From contig NC_018392.1 of the NCBI RefSeq assembly GCF_000208865.1, positions 1,240,001 through 1,304,000 of the forward strand: a DNA stretch of 64,000 nt, in the 5' to 3' direction. Positions within the stretch are counted from its first letter, which is position 1, and every line of letters begins with the position of its first letter. The notes under the pieces were generated by a model. The model was not told the origin of the DNA. It saw only the letters and a list, made by a program, of their open reading frames with translations, and did no database searches. Positions 45,501 to 57,900 of this stretch are shown piece after piece. A program made the translations under genes and the position numbers. This DNA comes from Neospora caninum Liverpool. Its lineage: Eukaryota > Apicomplexa > Conoidasida > Eucoccidiorida > Sarcocystidae.

Positions 45501-48500
45501 ACGAGGGATCAAGGTGAGAAACAACTTGAGCGTGGCAGATCGTGTCTCTCCCTGTATGGATGCTTTCGAGATTTCTCGCCAGTCAGACACGGACGAGTCT
45601 TTGCTATGCGGGTTCCCCGCCCCCGTCACGTTTTCTCTGTGTCCGGGTCTCATGTGCCTTTCTTGTCGCGTTGCCGATTTTCTCGCGACGTGGCAGTCCA
45701 TTGGGCCGCGCCGTTCCAGCGAGAGCGTCTCGGCAGGCGTTCTGACGCACTTCTTGCACCCTCACCGGCGTTGCGCCCCTCTTTTCAACATTTCGCCTTT
45801 CTTCTCTCTCGTTGCTTTTACCTTCTCTTCCATATATCTGTGGTCGCGCTTCGTTCTCTCTCGGTTTCTCCCTCCGTCGCTCGCCGTGCGTCTCTTCCTC
45901 TCGACTGCGTCTCTCTTCTTTCGCTGCCTCCTTCCTCGCTCGCCGTACGTCTTCCCGTCGTCCCCGTCATCGCTTTCTCGGGGAGTCTCTGTCTTGCGTC
46001 TTTCGCAGGCCAGATCCACATCCATCTGTCTTTCTTGAACAAGAGTGCGATGCCGCTCAGTGGATGGGCCATGCAGTTCAACCGAAACTCGTTCGGGTTG
46101 GCACCAGCAGGAAATCTGCAAGCGGCTGACCTCCTTCCCGGACAGTCCGCAGAGGCGACGGTTCCGGTCGCGTCTGGACAACTGAATTCGAACACGGCTC
46201 CGGAACAGCCTCTCTCTCTCCAAGTAGGAAACAGGATCTTTCTTGGATGCCGTGCTCTGCGGATCGGGTCTTCGTCTCTCCGGGCCGCGCTCTTTCGAAA
46301 CGCTGCGCCGGCTCCACACAGGGGGTCGGGCCTTGGGGATACGCTCACACACAAGGCGAAGAGGGAGAGACGCCCGCGAATCGTCTCCGTCCCTGGACGG
46401 GGTCGGTGTTTTGGACGTGTGCTGGACGGGGGTGGTTGGAACACGGGGGCGTGTTTGTTCCGGGGCCGAGACACAGAGTTTGGATTCCGTCTCTTTTCAC
46501 GCGCGTTTCCAGGTCGCTGTGAAGACGAATCTGGACATCTTCTGCTTCGTCGTTCCCTTCGACTTGAGCGTCGTGCTCCAGGAGAACTGTCCGACCGACA
46601 AGGAAGCCTTCCGTCAAAAATGGCAAGCGATCGGAGAGGCCAGGCAGGTACGGAGACTGCCGCCGCTAAAGGGTCGGCGAGGGTCTGGCGACAAGACGAA
46701 CAAAGGCGAAAAAAAAACGAAACGTCTTCTCGACCGCGCACAAGAAGGCGCGCCAAGAAAACTGAGCGGTGGAGAGCGCAGCCGGCTTCTCGGGAATGCA
46801 GAGGGCGTTGCCTTTGAAAAGTTGGAGAGGGCCGAAAAGGAGGTTGAACGTCCCAGCGACGGCGAACGCAGCACGAGCTGAAACGCCTCAGTTTTTTCGC
46901 CGTTTGCGAGCCGGGAAGAAATACAGAGGAGGAAGCCTTCTCGGGGTCGCGACTTGGGTTCTGAAAGCATGCGTTCGCGACAGCCGCATGCGACTCCCTC
47001 GCGTTCCCACCGACGGAGACACCCTACGCGCGGCAGACCCAGTTGACTGGCGGCCTTTGTTCAGAAATCCCTTCTCTGCGAGGCAGAATGTGGAAGAGCG
47101 GTGCGGGGTTTCAAGCTCGGAACTGCAACGCACAGTGCACACAGAAAGCCCTCCACCCGAACGGAAAACCTGTACAGCCAGCGTTCTCTGGGTGTTGCTA
47201 TATATATATATATATACCTAAATATAAATAAATAAATATATACATATAGATGTGGGTGGCCCATCGTGTGCCAGTCGTGGCGTGAAAAGGGTTTTTTATC
47301 GGGATCTAGTGAATTTTTTGCATGCATGTACGACCGCGCTTGCGACACTGTGTCTTTTTGTGCGAAGATGTACCACCAAAGGCGGGCACGTGTTTGAAGG
47401 ACAGAATGTGTTCTCCTACCTCCGACAGGCATTTTTACAGTCTGTGGATAGGTTGGGTTTCACATGAGAGTTGGGTTTGAGCCTGGAGGCAGCTCTCGGA
47501 TGCTGTGTAGCGCTGCCGCGCTTTCTGGAAGGCAGTTGACGTATGTCGAGGCCGGGCGCCCCGAGAAAGAAGAGGGCTTTGATTTGACATAAGAGAGCTT
47601 TGATTTTTTTTCAGAGCGCGTTGGTGGCGGCGGCTCCCAGCAACCAGAGTCCGGAAGAAGTGACGAAGCAGATGGAGGCGGCAAACATCAGCCTGGTCGC
47701 GCAACGCAGTGCAGACACTTTCGTAAGAGAATCGGCTTTCTAGCAAGCACACATGTTCCGTCGATGTCGTCCCCACCTTGGCATGAACCCGCGTGTATCA
47801 ATCGACCGATCGCTCTCTATATGAATATATATCTATAGATAAATTTATATAAACGTATGTATGTATGAATATGTGTATGTATGGACACATGATTATATGC
47901 ATTTGGTTAGCTCCTTCGCATGTTTGATAATGGATATTTTTTGTCGGCCATGTGACTGTGCTTCGAACGCGAGCTTCAGATGCAGGAGCTAGTCCGGCGT
48001 TCGCCTGTTTGGGTGTATGGCGTGATCGCGGGGTGTCCTTGTCTGCTGCGTGTGAAACAGTTTTTTCGTTCGTTTCTGCACCGTGTGATTCACCCGGGAT
48101 TTGCGTCGCCCCTTGTCGGGCCTCTCCGGAACTCTTTCCTGAGTTCCAAGAAACGCGTGCCATGGCTCGGCATCCGACATTTCCTTTTCCGTTGCAGGAT
48201 GCGCTCTACTTCGCTGCGACGACAACCAACAACCTCGGGGTGCTCGCGGAGGTATCACTCCAGCGGAACGGCAACGCAGTAAAACTCGTCACGCGAAGCG
48301 AGGCCGCAGCCTTGGTAAGCCGCCGGGGCCAGGCTCTGTGTTCGTGTCTGTGAGCGGTTTTGCTTCAAGTCGCACCCCCAGCGCCGTGCTTGCCTTTTTG
48401 GGATACCGCGAACCGCTTTTGCACGAGGCATGAAGACAAGGCGCCGTCGCAAGCCACGGAATACAGATCCGGAAACACCAGTGGGGATTGCCATCGTATG

Positions 48501-48507
48501 TATCAAT

Positions 48508-48538
<31 letters not shown>

Positions 48539-48937
48539 GGCATATATGCATGCATATATCCTTACATGTAGGTGTGTGCGGATCAGACGTAGAGCCTGTG
48601 GACTGATGCCCCCGTGCGTGTTTTGTCATGTGAGCAGTGAATGGCCTCAGTCCGGGAGCACTGGAGATGGATGGGGATCTCTTGTTTGCGACATTTGTTT
48701 TTGGGAGGTAGTGCGAGGAAAACCACCGGGAGCCGCCCGAAAAACTCCGCGAGCCATGGTTTTGGCAAAAAACAGGCACTTTCCACGCGTCGGTCTCTGC
48801 CCGTGTACGTACAGCGGAAAGGGTTCGGTTTTTTGTCGCAGATGTTTGTGTGTTTTTTCCGTTTGCTGCCTCCATGTCAGATTCCGCTTTTCAACACCAC
48901 GATTTGCACGGCTCTCCGGCTGACGCCGCGGGCATGA
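38839..48937 (+). CDS. beta-adaptin (AP-1/AP-2 large subunit)
   Basis: Complete 924-residue beta subunit of a clathrin adaptor complex, in 20 exons: 38839-39146, 39624-39763, 40278-40430, 40689-40743, 40966-41081, 41377-41419, 41653-41809, 42116-42208, 42620-42816, 43147-43247, 43565-43774, 43877-44002, 44488-44716, 45081-45174, 45393-45513, 46009-46223, 46513-46647, 47615-47722, 48198-48314, 48881-48937. Every junction agrees in phase. The trunk (about 1-580) shows the adaptin repeats, for example [63 protein letters not shown] and [14 protein letters not shown]. The hinge (about 580-674) is acidic and Ser-rich with DLLGLND, a degenerate clathrin-box. The ear begins at LSFSS and contains [12 protein letters not shown] and the platform subdomain [12 protein letters not shown]. 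It sorts cargo at Golgi/endosome or plasma membrane; AP-1 versus AP-2 is not resolved. Confidence 0.93.
39549..39612. repeat. (GT)n in beta-adaptin intron 1
   Basis: GT runs interrupted by CCTCT, ending about a dozen bases before the exon 2 acceptor. Confidence 0.93.
48507..48531. repeat. (TA)n in beta-adaptin intron 19
   Basis: TA run within the last intron. Confidence 0.9.
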
Positions 48938-49670
48938 GGAGGTTCGTGGCTAACGACCGAACCACAACGGGAGTCTCGATGTTGACGCCTTGCGGACCGC
49001 TGCTCACATACGCGTATACAAGCACGTGGAAATTCATTACCCATGCATATATGGCGGCACTTTTTTTGCGCACCTCCTTGTGAAATACCTTGCTCTTCTT
49101 TCGCTGAATCTATATTGCGTTTATGGTCTGAGTCTCGAAAAACGATGTTTCGTTCGGGGTAGAGACGGTCTGCCTGGTTGTTTTGTTTTTTTTCCCTGCC
49201 GCGCGCCGTCGTTCTCGGCTTCGTGGCGCCTGATCCTCCAGTTGGGGGAGTGTCTCACGGGTTTCTAACTTTCTTTTGGGCTTCTGAAACCTCTCGTCTC
49301 TTTTCGGCTGTCGCGTGAAAATCGCAAACCATCGCCGGCGCGTCTCCTCTTGCATCCGTTTCGCGCCCGCTCGTTGATCGCGTCCACCAGCAGCCTCGTG
49401 GTGACGCGGATTCACGCGTGGCACACAAGTCTAGGCACACGAAGGAGCATCCAAATTATAGCTCAGAGTAAACCTTAAGCTCGCACTCTCGTGGTGCACG
49501 CTGTCTACCAAGTTCGATACAAGTTAAAGCTGCTGCCAACGAACGTCATGTTCCGGCTTCCCGCGAACGTCCACGCTGTCTGCACAATTTGAGGGGGATC
49601 CCCTGTCGCAAATCGCTGTACTCTAGACAGTATATATATATATATATATACATATATATATCTAATCCAG

Positions 49671-50132
49671 ATGGAGCCACGGGAGGTTCGGCGTATACAT
49701 GTAGGTCTGTACAATTATGAAGCGACCGGACGGAAGAAAAGCAAAGCTGTTTTTCGACGTGGCGTATCTGCGCGCGTAGGAGAAATCAGCTTTGCGCTGT
49801 CACTGTCGTTGCTGTCGTGCAACTGTCTAGCGTTTTTTGCAAGCTGGCCGCTTAACAGTTCCTTGTTCAAGCGAGGCAAACGGCCTTCTGTGCTCCCTTC
49901 TCGGAAAGCGCAAACCGCTAGTCTGTTTCAGAGCTTGGCCTTACGTCAGCTCAACACGCGCACCGTAACGAGAAACGTGGTTTTAACTGGTCGATCAGCC
50001 TTGCAGGGTTTTAATATATTGAGGCGGAACAGACTTCTCAGAAGCTGCCATTTTCTCCGGAAGAGTCACCCTTCAAGAGAAGAGAAAGTCTCTTCGCCTT
50101 TGAGAACTATGTTCTTCAAGACGTCTGTCTAG
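49671..50132 (+). CDS. candidate 153-residue ORF with internal hydrophobic segment
   Basis: An ATG-initiated frame starting MEPREVRRIHVGLYNYEATG. It has a basic lead, then a 21-residue hydrophobic stretch (ISFALSLSLLSCNCLAFFAS, about residues 39-58), then basic sequence. The last 60 codons lie in copy 1 of the 290-bp tandem duplication, and the stop TAG is CAG in copy 2. A recessed hydrophobic segment after a basic region occurs in some secreted coccidian proteins, but no family is recognised. It may be chance. Confidence 0.22.
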   Translation: MEPREVRRIHVGLYNYEATGRKKSKAVFRRGVSARVGEISFALSLSLLSCNCLAFFASWPLNSSLFKRGKRPSVLPSRKAQTASLFQSLALRQLNTRTVTRNVVLTGRSALQGFNILRRNRLLRSCHFLRKSHPSREEKVSSPLRTMFFKTSV

Positions 50133-50236
50133 CGAGCGCTGCCACCAAGCGTGTTTCTAGTACATCTACTTGATCTCGCCACTGTATCCGTTTACCAGAC
50201 GATGCTGTCCCAGAATCCAGGGTTGCGCTTCTTCGC
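49947..50236. repeat. 290-bp tandem duplication, copy 1
   Basis: Exactly abuts copy 2 and has the same length. It differs at five positions, all transitions. Begins CAGCTCAACACGCGCACC. Confidence 0.95.
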
Positions 50237-50526
50237 CAGCTCAACACGCGCACCGTAACGAGAAACGTGGTTTTAACTGGTCGATCAGCCTTGCAGGGTT
50301 TTAATATATTGAGGCGGAACAGACCTCTCAGAAGCTGCCATTTTCTCCGGAAGAGTCACCCTTCAAGAGAAGAAAAAGTCTCTTCGCCTTTGAGAACTAT
50401 GTTCTTCAAGACGTCTGTCCAGCGAGCACTGCCACCAAGCGTGTTTCTAGTATATCTACTTGATCTCGCCACTGTATCCGTTTACCAGACGATGCTGTCC
50501 CAGAATCCAGGGTTGCGCTTCTTCGC
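50237..50526. repeat. 290-bp tandem duplication, copy 2
   Basis: About 98% identical to copy 1. The frame that stops at 50130-50132 in copy 1 is open here and continues to 50566. Confidence 0.95.
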
Positions 50527-51040
50527 AGTTTACCCCCTAACAAGGCTTACCATGAGAGCCCGATGAACTCTTAAAGCAAATCTTTTAGTCGGAACAGCCA
50601 CATATCGCCGTCCTGGTTTTGCTACGGCAGAAGCCTCCCCCCTCAGATCTCTCGGCATGGTTGCTCGATTGTTGGACTCAGCTAACGGCCGTTCTCAGAT
50701 ACAGTAATCCTTAGGGCCCTGGGGCACCTGCCTTTTCTCTGTGGAACGGGCGCTTCTTTTCACCAGCCACAGTTCTCTGCAGTGTATGCTAATCTGATGG
50801 GATGCTGTAACAGGCCTGACACGCGGTGTTTTGCTCATTTATTTCCCCCATGTAGCAGTTTGCTTGTCACTTAGCGTTGTCCACCTGACCGGTGTTGGTG
50901 GCTTGGTTGCCAGCGCAAGAGCTCCCAACCCCTACAACAAAAGAGAAACGAGTAAGGACACCACGTTGAGTTGACGGTAATGGGTATGGGCCATTCAACG
51001 GACAGATTGCACCGTATTCTTTCAGTCTCGTGGGCACTGT

Positions 51041-51125
51041 GTATTTGGTTCAAAACAGAAAGGACAGCGGTAAATCGGACCGTAATCTATTGGTCTCCAG
51101 GACCTTCCGTATTTGGTTCAAAACA
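51041..51125. repeat. 17-bp direct repeat, 68 bases apart
   Basis: GTATTTGGTTCAAAACA occurs at 51041-51057 and 51109-51125. The next 16 bases are also loosely similar, so this may be an old 68-base duplication. Confidence 0.85.
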
Positions 51126-51917
51126 TAACAGACACCGATAGTTTGCCTTTCTCCTGAGACGCAACAGATCGCAGTAGATGACTGGATGAACGGGCTGCGG
51201 AACAAAATTCTCTAGATCTTGCGGCTCCATCACTTGCAGTTTGCGGTATTTGAGGGCCTCCCCGGCTTACTCCAAAAGCGACATTTGAGCCTCTTGCCAC
51301 ATCCCATCAAAATTGAAATTGAAGGAAACGGTGTCAGCAGACGTGGAGTGTTTTCGCCAGTGGCACCGGCCTCGCCTCACGGCTTCGTCATGCCTTTTTT
51401 GTCACAGGCTCTTCACCAGTTCGTGATACAAGATTGCAGCACGAATCGGAAAGAAGCGACGGAAGCAGCGGTATCCAATGGCTGGGACATGGAAATAAAG
51501 TGGAACGGCTCTATCGTTTACTGGGTTTTTTCCGCCAGTGTCATAGAGGCACGACGAAAGCAAAACGGCTGAGCGTTAGATTCGCCGAGCTCTGCTTTTC
51601 ACAGTGGAGCCGGAAGAAGAGAAACCCTACGCTTTGAATCCTACTTGTTTACTGACGAGTCCTTTCTAATGTTTCTGCTTCGAGGACTCTCGTTCATATT
51701 ATGTCACTTCTGCAATTTACGCCTCGCTGTTTGTGGACGGGTTCTAAGCTCGCTGATGGGTTCCTGGTGGCCTATTTGGCGACAAGGTAAACGAGCACAA
51801 GTTCACGAATTTCAACATGCGCCTGATAATGATGTATACTGTAGAGACCACCTGCCTCGAGAGAAGTTCTAAAGAGAAAGAGAGGCTATGACAGGGACAA
51901 GCATTGAGTCTTCGCAG

Positions 51918-54900
51918 ATACCAGTGCAGACGAAGACGGTCGCAAGATCAGGTGCGTGCAGCACCAGGGGCTCTCCCGTCTCCTGGCAGTGTCCCAAGAC
52001 TGGGAAAAGAAATTGCAAACATCGCTCAAGAAGAAAACAGAGTCGCCCGTAGGCTGTTGGAAAATAAATCCGCAGACTGTCGGTCGCCTGTATGCCTTTC
52101 CTTTGCGCGACTCTCGGGATCTGCCTCCCCGGCTTCTTCGCTGTATCCTCTAAAAATGTGCCGAATGTGCACTGCTAGTTCTTTTATGGGCCCTCAAGGT
52201 AGCCGCTGCTGTGTCGGACGCCTATATGCAGGAAGAGTCAGCAGGCCTGGGAACAAGTTCCAGGATGCCTTGCTGGGACAACGCGGTTTTCCACTCTATT
52301 TGGCTGGTTTTCCTGACGTTCATCCTTCGCCGCTTCTTCCATCGAAAAAAAAAGTGGGTAGCAAGGACCAGAACTGACCCCTGGTTTCGTGGCACATCGC
52401 GTCCCGTGGCCCCAGAGACCCGTGGCGCACAGGATCCAGAGGAGCGAGTCTCCTCGCGGGTTCCGATCGCCTCGCGCCCCTGCCATCGGCGAGGACTTCC
52501 GCCGGTTAAGAGGCCGTTGAAAACCCGTGGAGCGCCGCGCGGACGTGTCGCACAACGCGCCTCGCTTGTGTGTGACACATTTGGGAGTGTATGTGTTGTA
52601 TCCGCGTGGTTCCGTTTGTGTTTGCTGAAAATAGAAAATCGAGCCTGCTCGAGGGATTGCTCGTTCTCGTCTCTTTTTTCACCAGGAACGGGCGAGTGCT
52701 CAGTGCCAGGTTGCGAAAAGAAGTTCCCTGGTCGGTCCCCGCGGAAACGGGATGCCACAGAGCGCACGCCTCTCCCTGGCCTGGTAAGACCAACTCGCGC
52801 ATTTCCTCAGGGGTTTTCCCGGTGACGCGCGTAACACACAGAGCTGTCACCAGGTCGCCTCTTGTTTTTCGCGAGGTTCACCGCTCCTCTTGCAACAATG
52901 CGAGCACAGCTGACGCTCGAATAAAGCCAGTTGCTCATTTTCTCCGGAAAATGCTCATGCCGGCGAACCCGTTTCCTCGGCAAAACTGCCCAAAGGCTCT
53001 GCCCCCAATGCCCGGTCAGGCCGTGTAACCGTCGCCAGTCTCCCTCAAGCGGCGTGTGTTCGCTCCCCAGTCGTTTCCCGCTCGTAAGGATTGGAGGAGC
53101 GAACGTGCGCAGCCTGAATAATTTTTGACCCTCTGTGTGCTCCCTAGAGAGAGCGGCGACGTTTCGGTGACTTCCAAAGAGAACTCGTGGGAATTTGCGG
53201 AGCGCTGAACAAGGAAATCTGGGAAGAACGTCCAAGCTCGGTCCCGGTCTGCTGCCCACCGGTGTCTCCCCTCAGTCGCGCAGCGGAGCCGAGAGGCCAA
53301 CCCGGTGCACACGGAGGGACGAGCAGAAAGCACACACTTCCGCTCAAAAGACCCCAGTGGGATTTTTTCCCTTCTCGGTTACTCGAGGAAACGGTTCTTC
53401 CGACTTGATACACGACACGATGGGTACGTCCTCCAGAAACGGTGGTTGCCGTCTGTCTCAGTTGGGAGGAACCATGTTTTCGGGTGTAACGTAGGATACC
53501 TCAAACTCCACCCCGCTTGTACGTTTTTCTTTGTACGTTGAACCATGCGTACGCTGTGTTTTGGAGGTTTTCGAAAGACTGCGGGCAGATGGGGAAAGGG
53601 GGGCAACGCGCGAAAAGCGTTTTGCGTCCATTCGAAGACGGAAGGAATTGAAGTAGCCGACGTTCGCCATTCCCACTATGCGGGCGACCACAAGATGTAC
53701 CCGACCCGCACATCAGGGGAACTCAAATCTGGGGAAACCGAGCTGAGAACAGTCCCAAGAAACGACAGTGAAAGAGTCAAAAGGTGGACAAAATTGTGTA
53801 CACGCTTTGATCGAATCTTCACACACTGTTTCCGTCTGCCGGCTAGTGGCAAGCGATCAGTCAACCCTGTGGTAGTCGGTTTGGTACCAGCAGCGGCGAA
53901 GAGAGATTCTGAGCGTGTTTCTTTAACGCTTTCGTCCAGCTTGGCTCTTTTCTGAAAGTTGGTTTCTCGCGTTTTCAGCCGTTTTGGACTCGTGACGGGG
54001 CCGCGCTTACCGCCGGTGTCCGTGAAACGGGTAACTGACATCGATGTAAAATGCCAGTGGGTTTGAGTGACTTCGAAGTCCACTGTACATACGCTGCGGT
54101 ATAAAACCGCGTACCTCCTGAGGCGTACTTCTCTACGTGGGCACGCACTGTTCACCGTTCACCCAATCTGTAGCGTTCTTTTTAAGCTGTGTATCCGGCT
54201 CTATCGTCAGTCGCTCGCTTCTTGCACGGTGAGGTTAGGGTGTAGAAAGAGTTCTGATTTTCATCGTCTTGAGTTCCGTGTACGTGTATTCCTTCAGGAG
54301 ACCTCGATAGCAATCTGGAGGAAAGCCTCAGGCGGCTGATCATCGGCACGCGGTTCCCAGATCAAGAGCAGTGCGGCTCTTCGATGCCGAGCGACTTCAC
54401 GCCCGCACCTCCGCGCCTGTTCGACAATGCCCCTGGGCCATGCAACGCGTACTTCCCTGCTCCGGGAAACCCGCCTCTGCCGGATCGGGTGTCGCCAAAA
54501 AATGCAGTTCCGCCGCAGCCTCCTCCCACGAACCACGGCTCTTTTCCACGCATTCCAGAGCCACCTTTCGGGGATTTTTTCTCAGGCTTACCGTCGTTCC
54601 CTTCCGACTTGACGGCGCTCTGCGTAGGTGCCGGGCACCACGTGCTCTCAGCGCCTTCGGCTCCGCCCAAGCACGACTGCGATGGCTCAAGTGTTGGCCG
54701 CTGTGAACCCGCAGAGAGTGCCGGCGACAAACACAGCGTAGACCGCACTCGGCTGCCTTCTCTGAAGAAGGGTAGCGACCGGCCTCGGAGCAACGGGGCA
54801 TACCCAGCCTCTGCGCCTGACAGCCGCCAGCACGCGTACCTCCCCGAACAGAAGGCGCCGACGGAGGGGAGTCCTACGGCGTCATGTTCCTCCAAATCGC

Positions 54901-57900
54901 AGCCTGCTCCTCCGCCCTCTGCGATGCTCAACAATTCGGGTGCGACGCGAACACCTGGTCCGCCGCCTTCGTTAGCGCTGCCCCCAGAAATCATGAACAG
55001 TGGGAGAGACGCGTGCGTCCTGGTGACGCTGCCGCTGTGCTTGCCTTACGGGAAGATCCTTAATGTCTGTGGAGAGTCGGAGACAAGCTGTTGCAAGCGA
55101 AACTACTACTGCATCAGTCCGAAGCTGAACTACGCCGCGTGGAAACTCTTTGCACACTCCGGCGGCATCTGCGATACGTACGCAGCTGCGCTGCACGTGG
55201 AAGTCGCCATCATCCACGTGCCCGAACCCCTTCTTCCTCAAGTCGCCGACCTCTTCATGAAGCACGCCGCGCAAGCAGACTTCCACTTCGACAGCCCTCT
55301 CCAACTCAAGTGCGGGAATCTTCAGGAGAGACCGGCACCCGTCAGGGCGGGAGGAAAAGTCCTGACTCTCGAGTGCTTCTTCGGCGACGTAAGTTTTGCA
55401 TGCTCTCTGCGACCCTGGAGGATCGACAGGATGAGGGGTGGACGACTGCGTAATTTTGTCTTACCAAAGACATCTGCTAGCCACGAGGCGCGGGGCAGAT
55501 CTAAAGCGACAGTGGGTGCGGCGCTTCCAATAAACGGCCCCTTAGCGGCGGCTCTGGGACACCCAGCGCGCCGTGCGGGACCGGCATTGGAGCGTTACTG
55601 GCGCAGAAAGAGGCACATTGGATCGGCCTGTAAAAACGTGCAGATGTGGTGAAAGACACAGGAATCGAGTTCCGGCGTTGAACGCCATCCCAGAGAGGAG
55701 AGGATCGGTACAGACCCGCTCCGCCTGGAGAGGCTCTGCCATCGTGCGATGCGGCGATGGCAGGAGTTGTGAGAAGGCTTTCTCGCGTCCGCAAGGCGCC
55801 TCTGAAGTGGGCGACGCCGATTGGGGGAGGCGCGAGCGAGTCATGTGTCGTCGCATGAGCTGTGTGTGTTCTCAGCAACAAGAGCGAAAGAAGCTGGCCG
55901 CCATTGAACACTTTCTTAGCTGCTTCCGAACCGAGCTGGAATACCTCATATCTGCGCACCGGCCTCACCGATCCGGTCGTAAGTGGCAATCACGCAACTG
56001 GGGGGGCCAAGTTCACAGAGACTACAAAAAGCAAAAAGCGGGGACTTACCGGCTGTATCCACTCCACTCCGCCGCGAGCTCCGAGTTGTGATCCCGTGCT
56101 CTCTCACGTGCAAGGGGGTCCGATGCTGCTCTTTCGAGGCAGTGCGGTGAGATACACTTCTGGGTCAGTGGCGTCCGTTCCACTCCCCTTCCCCGGATCT
56201 ACGAGTTTATGATGCTTCCTCTCGGCCGGACCTGTGTGTTGGGCACAAAAAAATTCTGTGGTGTGCATGCCGCGCCCGCCACATCGGATGGCACTCTGTT
56301 CCTCTGCGTGGAACCTGTCACTGCTCCGCCGCTGGAAGCGACCAAAAATCGTGTCCACACGCGTCACGGTGGGCGCTTCACTCGCCTGTCGTTTGCTGTC
56401 TGTTGTCCACTCTGGGGATCTTCAGACTCCGGAAGGAAACCGAACATTTGGCGACTTTCCAGAAACCAGCCAGGTTGGCGAAACGGCGGCCATCACCGGG
56501 GACCGCGACTCGATGTGACAGTCCGAGCTTTCCAGCAGCAAGGGTCGCAGCCTGCGACTGCGGGGAGCGGAATCCAAGAAGCAAATGGGCTCGTTGCTGA
56601 TGTGTGCGCGAGCGAAATCCGATTGGTAACGACGCGGAGTTACGGCCAGCTTACCACCAAGGTACGTGGCTGTTGCCACTGTATTCGCATGCTTGAGAGA
56701 CGCTCAACTGGCTGGGGTCCTAAGGTGGGAGTCTCGAATCTGTAGGCGCGTCACAGCTGAGTTGGATGCGCTGCGCAGCTGCTGGGGTCAAACGCGGTGG
56801 CCGTGCCGGCCTGACGATTCCGAGCGCAGAGAACCGCGCGGCAACACGGGCGAAGTGCACAGGTGTGCGGGCGTGGATATGGCATGTGTTTTCTTGCCTT
56901 CTGTCTGTTCCTTCAGGCAGATCCGCGATTCGCTGAGAGCAAAGTTGGGACGCGCTGCCTTCTCCGAGCTCAGCGGACCACCGGATCGAAGACCGGGTTC
57001 ACAGTGCCGTGTCGGAAAGTGTTTGCGCCCCAACAAGTGCCTGAAGTTTTGCCTCTCGTCTTCCGGCCAGGTTCGCTGATCAGTCAAGAGCAGCAGCGAG
57101 CCTGCGTGGAGTGGGAAGTGACGCATCGCATGGAAAAAGAAGCCGTCGCGCCACGGCGTGCGGACCCGCCTTCGGCTCCGCTGTCTTCACTGCCAGCGGG
57201 AAAGGCGCACCACTCCGGCGCCCCAGGCGCGGGACTGTCTCTGCCTGCAGTGTCTCTCCCCGGCCTCAGCATTGAAGGCGACCTGGGAAGTGTGCGCGGC
57301 TGCGAGGACTCGGACGTGTGTCTCAGCCTGTACGGGCGAAGCCCCGCTGGAGACTCCAGCAGCACCCGGGAAAGCGGCGGAAGTTTGTCCCCGCCAGCTA
57401 GCCACGGCCGGGAAGGCAGCACGCCAGGCAGTTCCAAGCAATCTGACCCGCCCGTCACGTTGCTGAGTCGCCTTGGCTATGTGCCGTGGAGAGGCGGAGA
57501 CCTCGGATCTGAGAGCCGAGTCGTTGCGCCCCACGATTTGGCGAAAGATGACCTTCTCTTGAACGCCTCAGCGGACTCAGCTGCTGCACAGGCTTTGGAC
57601 CTCGGCGCCTGGCCGGCCCCGGCTGCGTCGACGGCGCTGCCCAGGAGCGCGGAGCAGAGCGGCAACTTCCCGACCCCCGACGGGGCTCGCTTGCCTGTCC
57701 AGTCCCAGGATTTGTGGGTCTTTCTGCCCGCGTTGCTCGACGCGCTGCGAGCAGGACGAGACGTGGGTCGCGAGGCGGGCGTGCCGGAAGCCGAGAAGGA
57801 TTTGGGAGTCGGCGGCGACGAGAGAAGGGAAGACTGGAGCGGACGCGGGCGGCATCGCGGCTCTGTTGGGTCTTGCCACTCGCAAGGCAGCACAGGGATG

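Larger units (their letters stand above)
48938..51917. other. spacer with tandem duplication, gene content unclear
   Basis: 3 kb between beta-adaptin and the first firm exon of the next gene. It includes a TA run (about 49629-49665), the 290-bp duplication and a second short direct repeat. Base composition here is more AT-balanced and has fewer CG dinucleotides than the coding regions. Frames at 51219-51572 and 51645-51872 could contain further upstream exons of the next gene, but no join can be proved. Confidence 0.4.

Noticed and set aside
49940..51200. Possible nuclear insertion of mitochondrial DNA
   Set aside because: Such insertions are common in these genomes and the composition differs here, but I could not match any part to cytochrome b, cox1, cox3 or rRNA fragments by eye.
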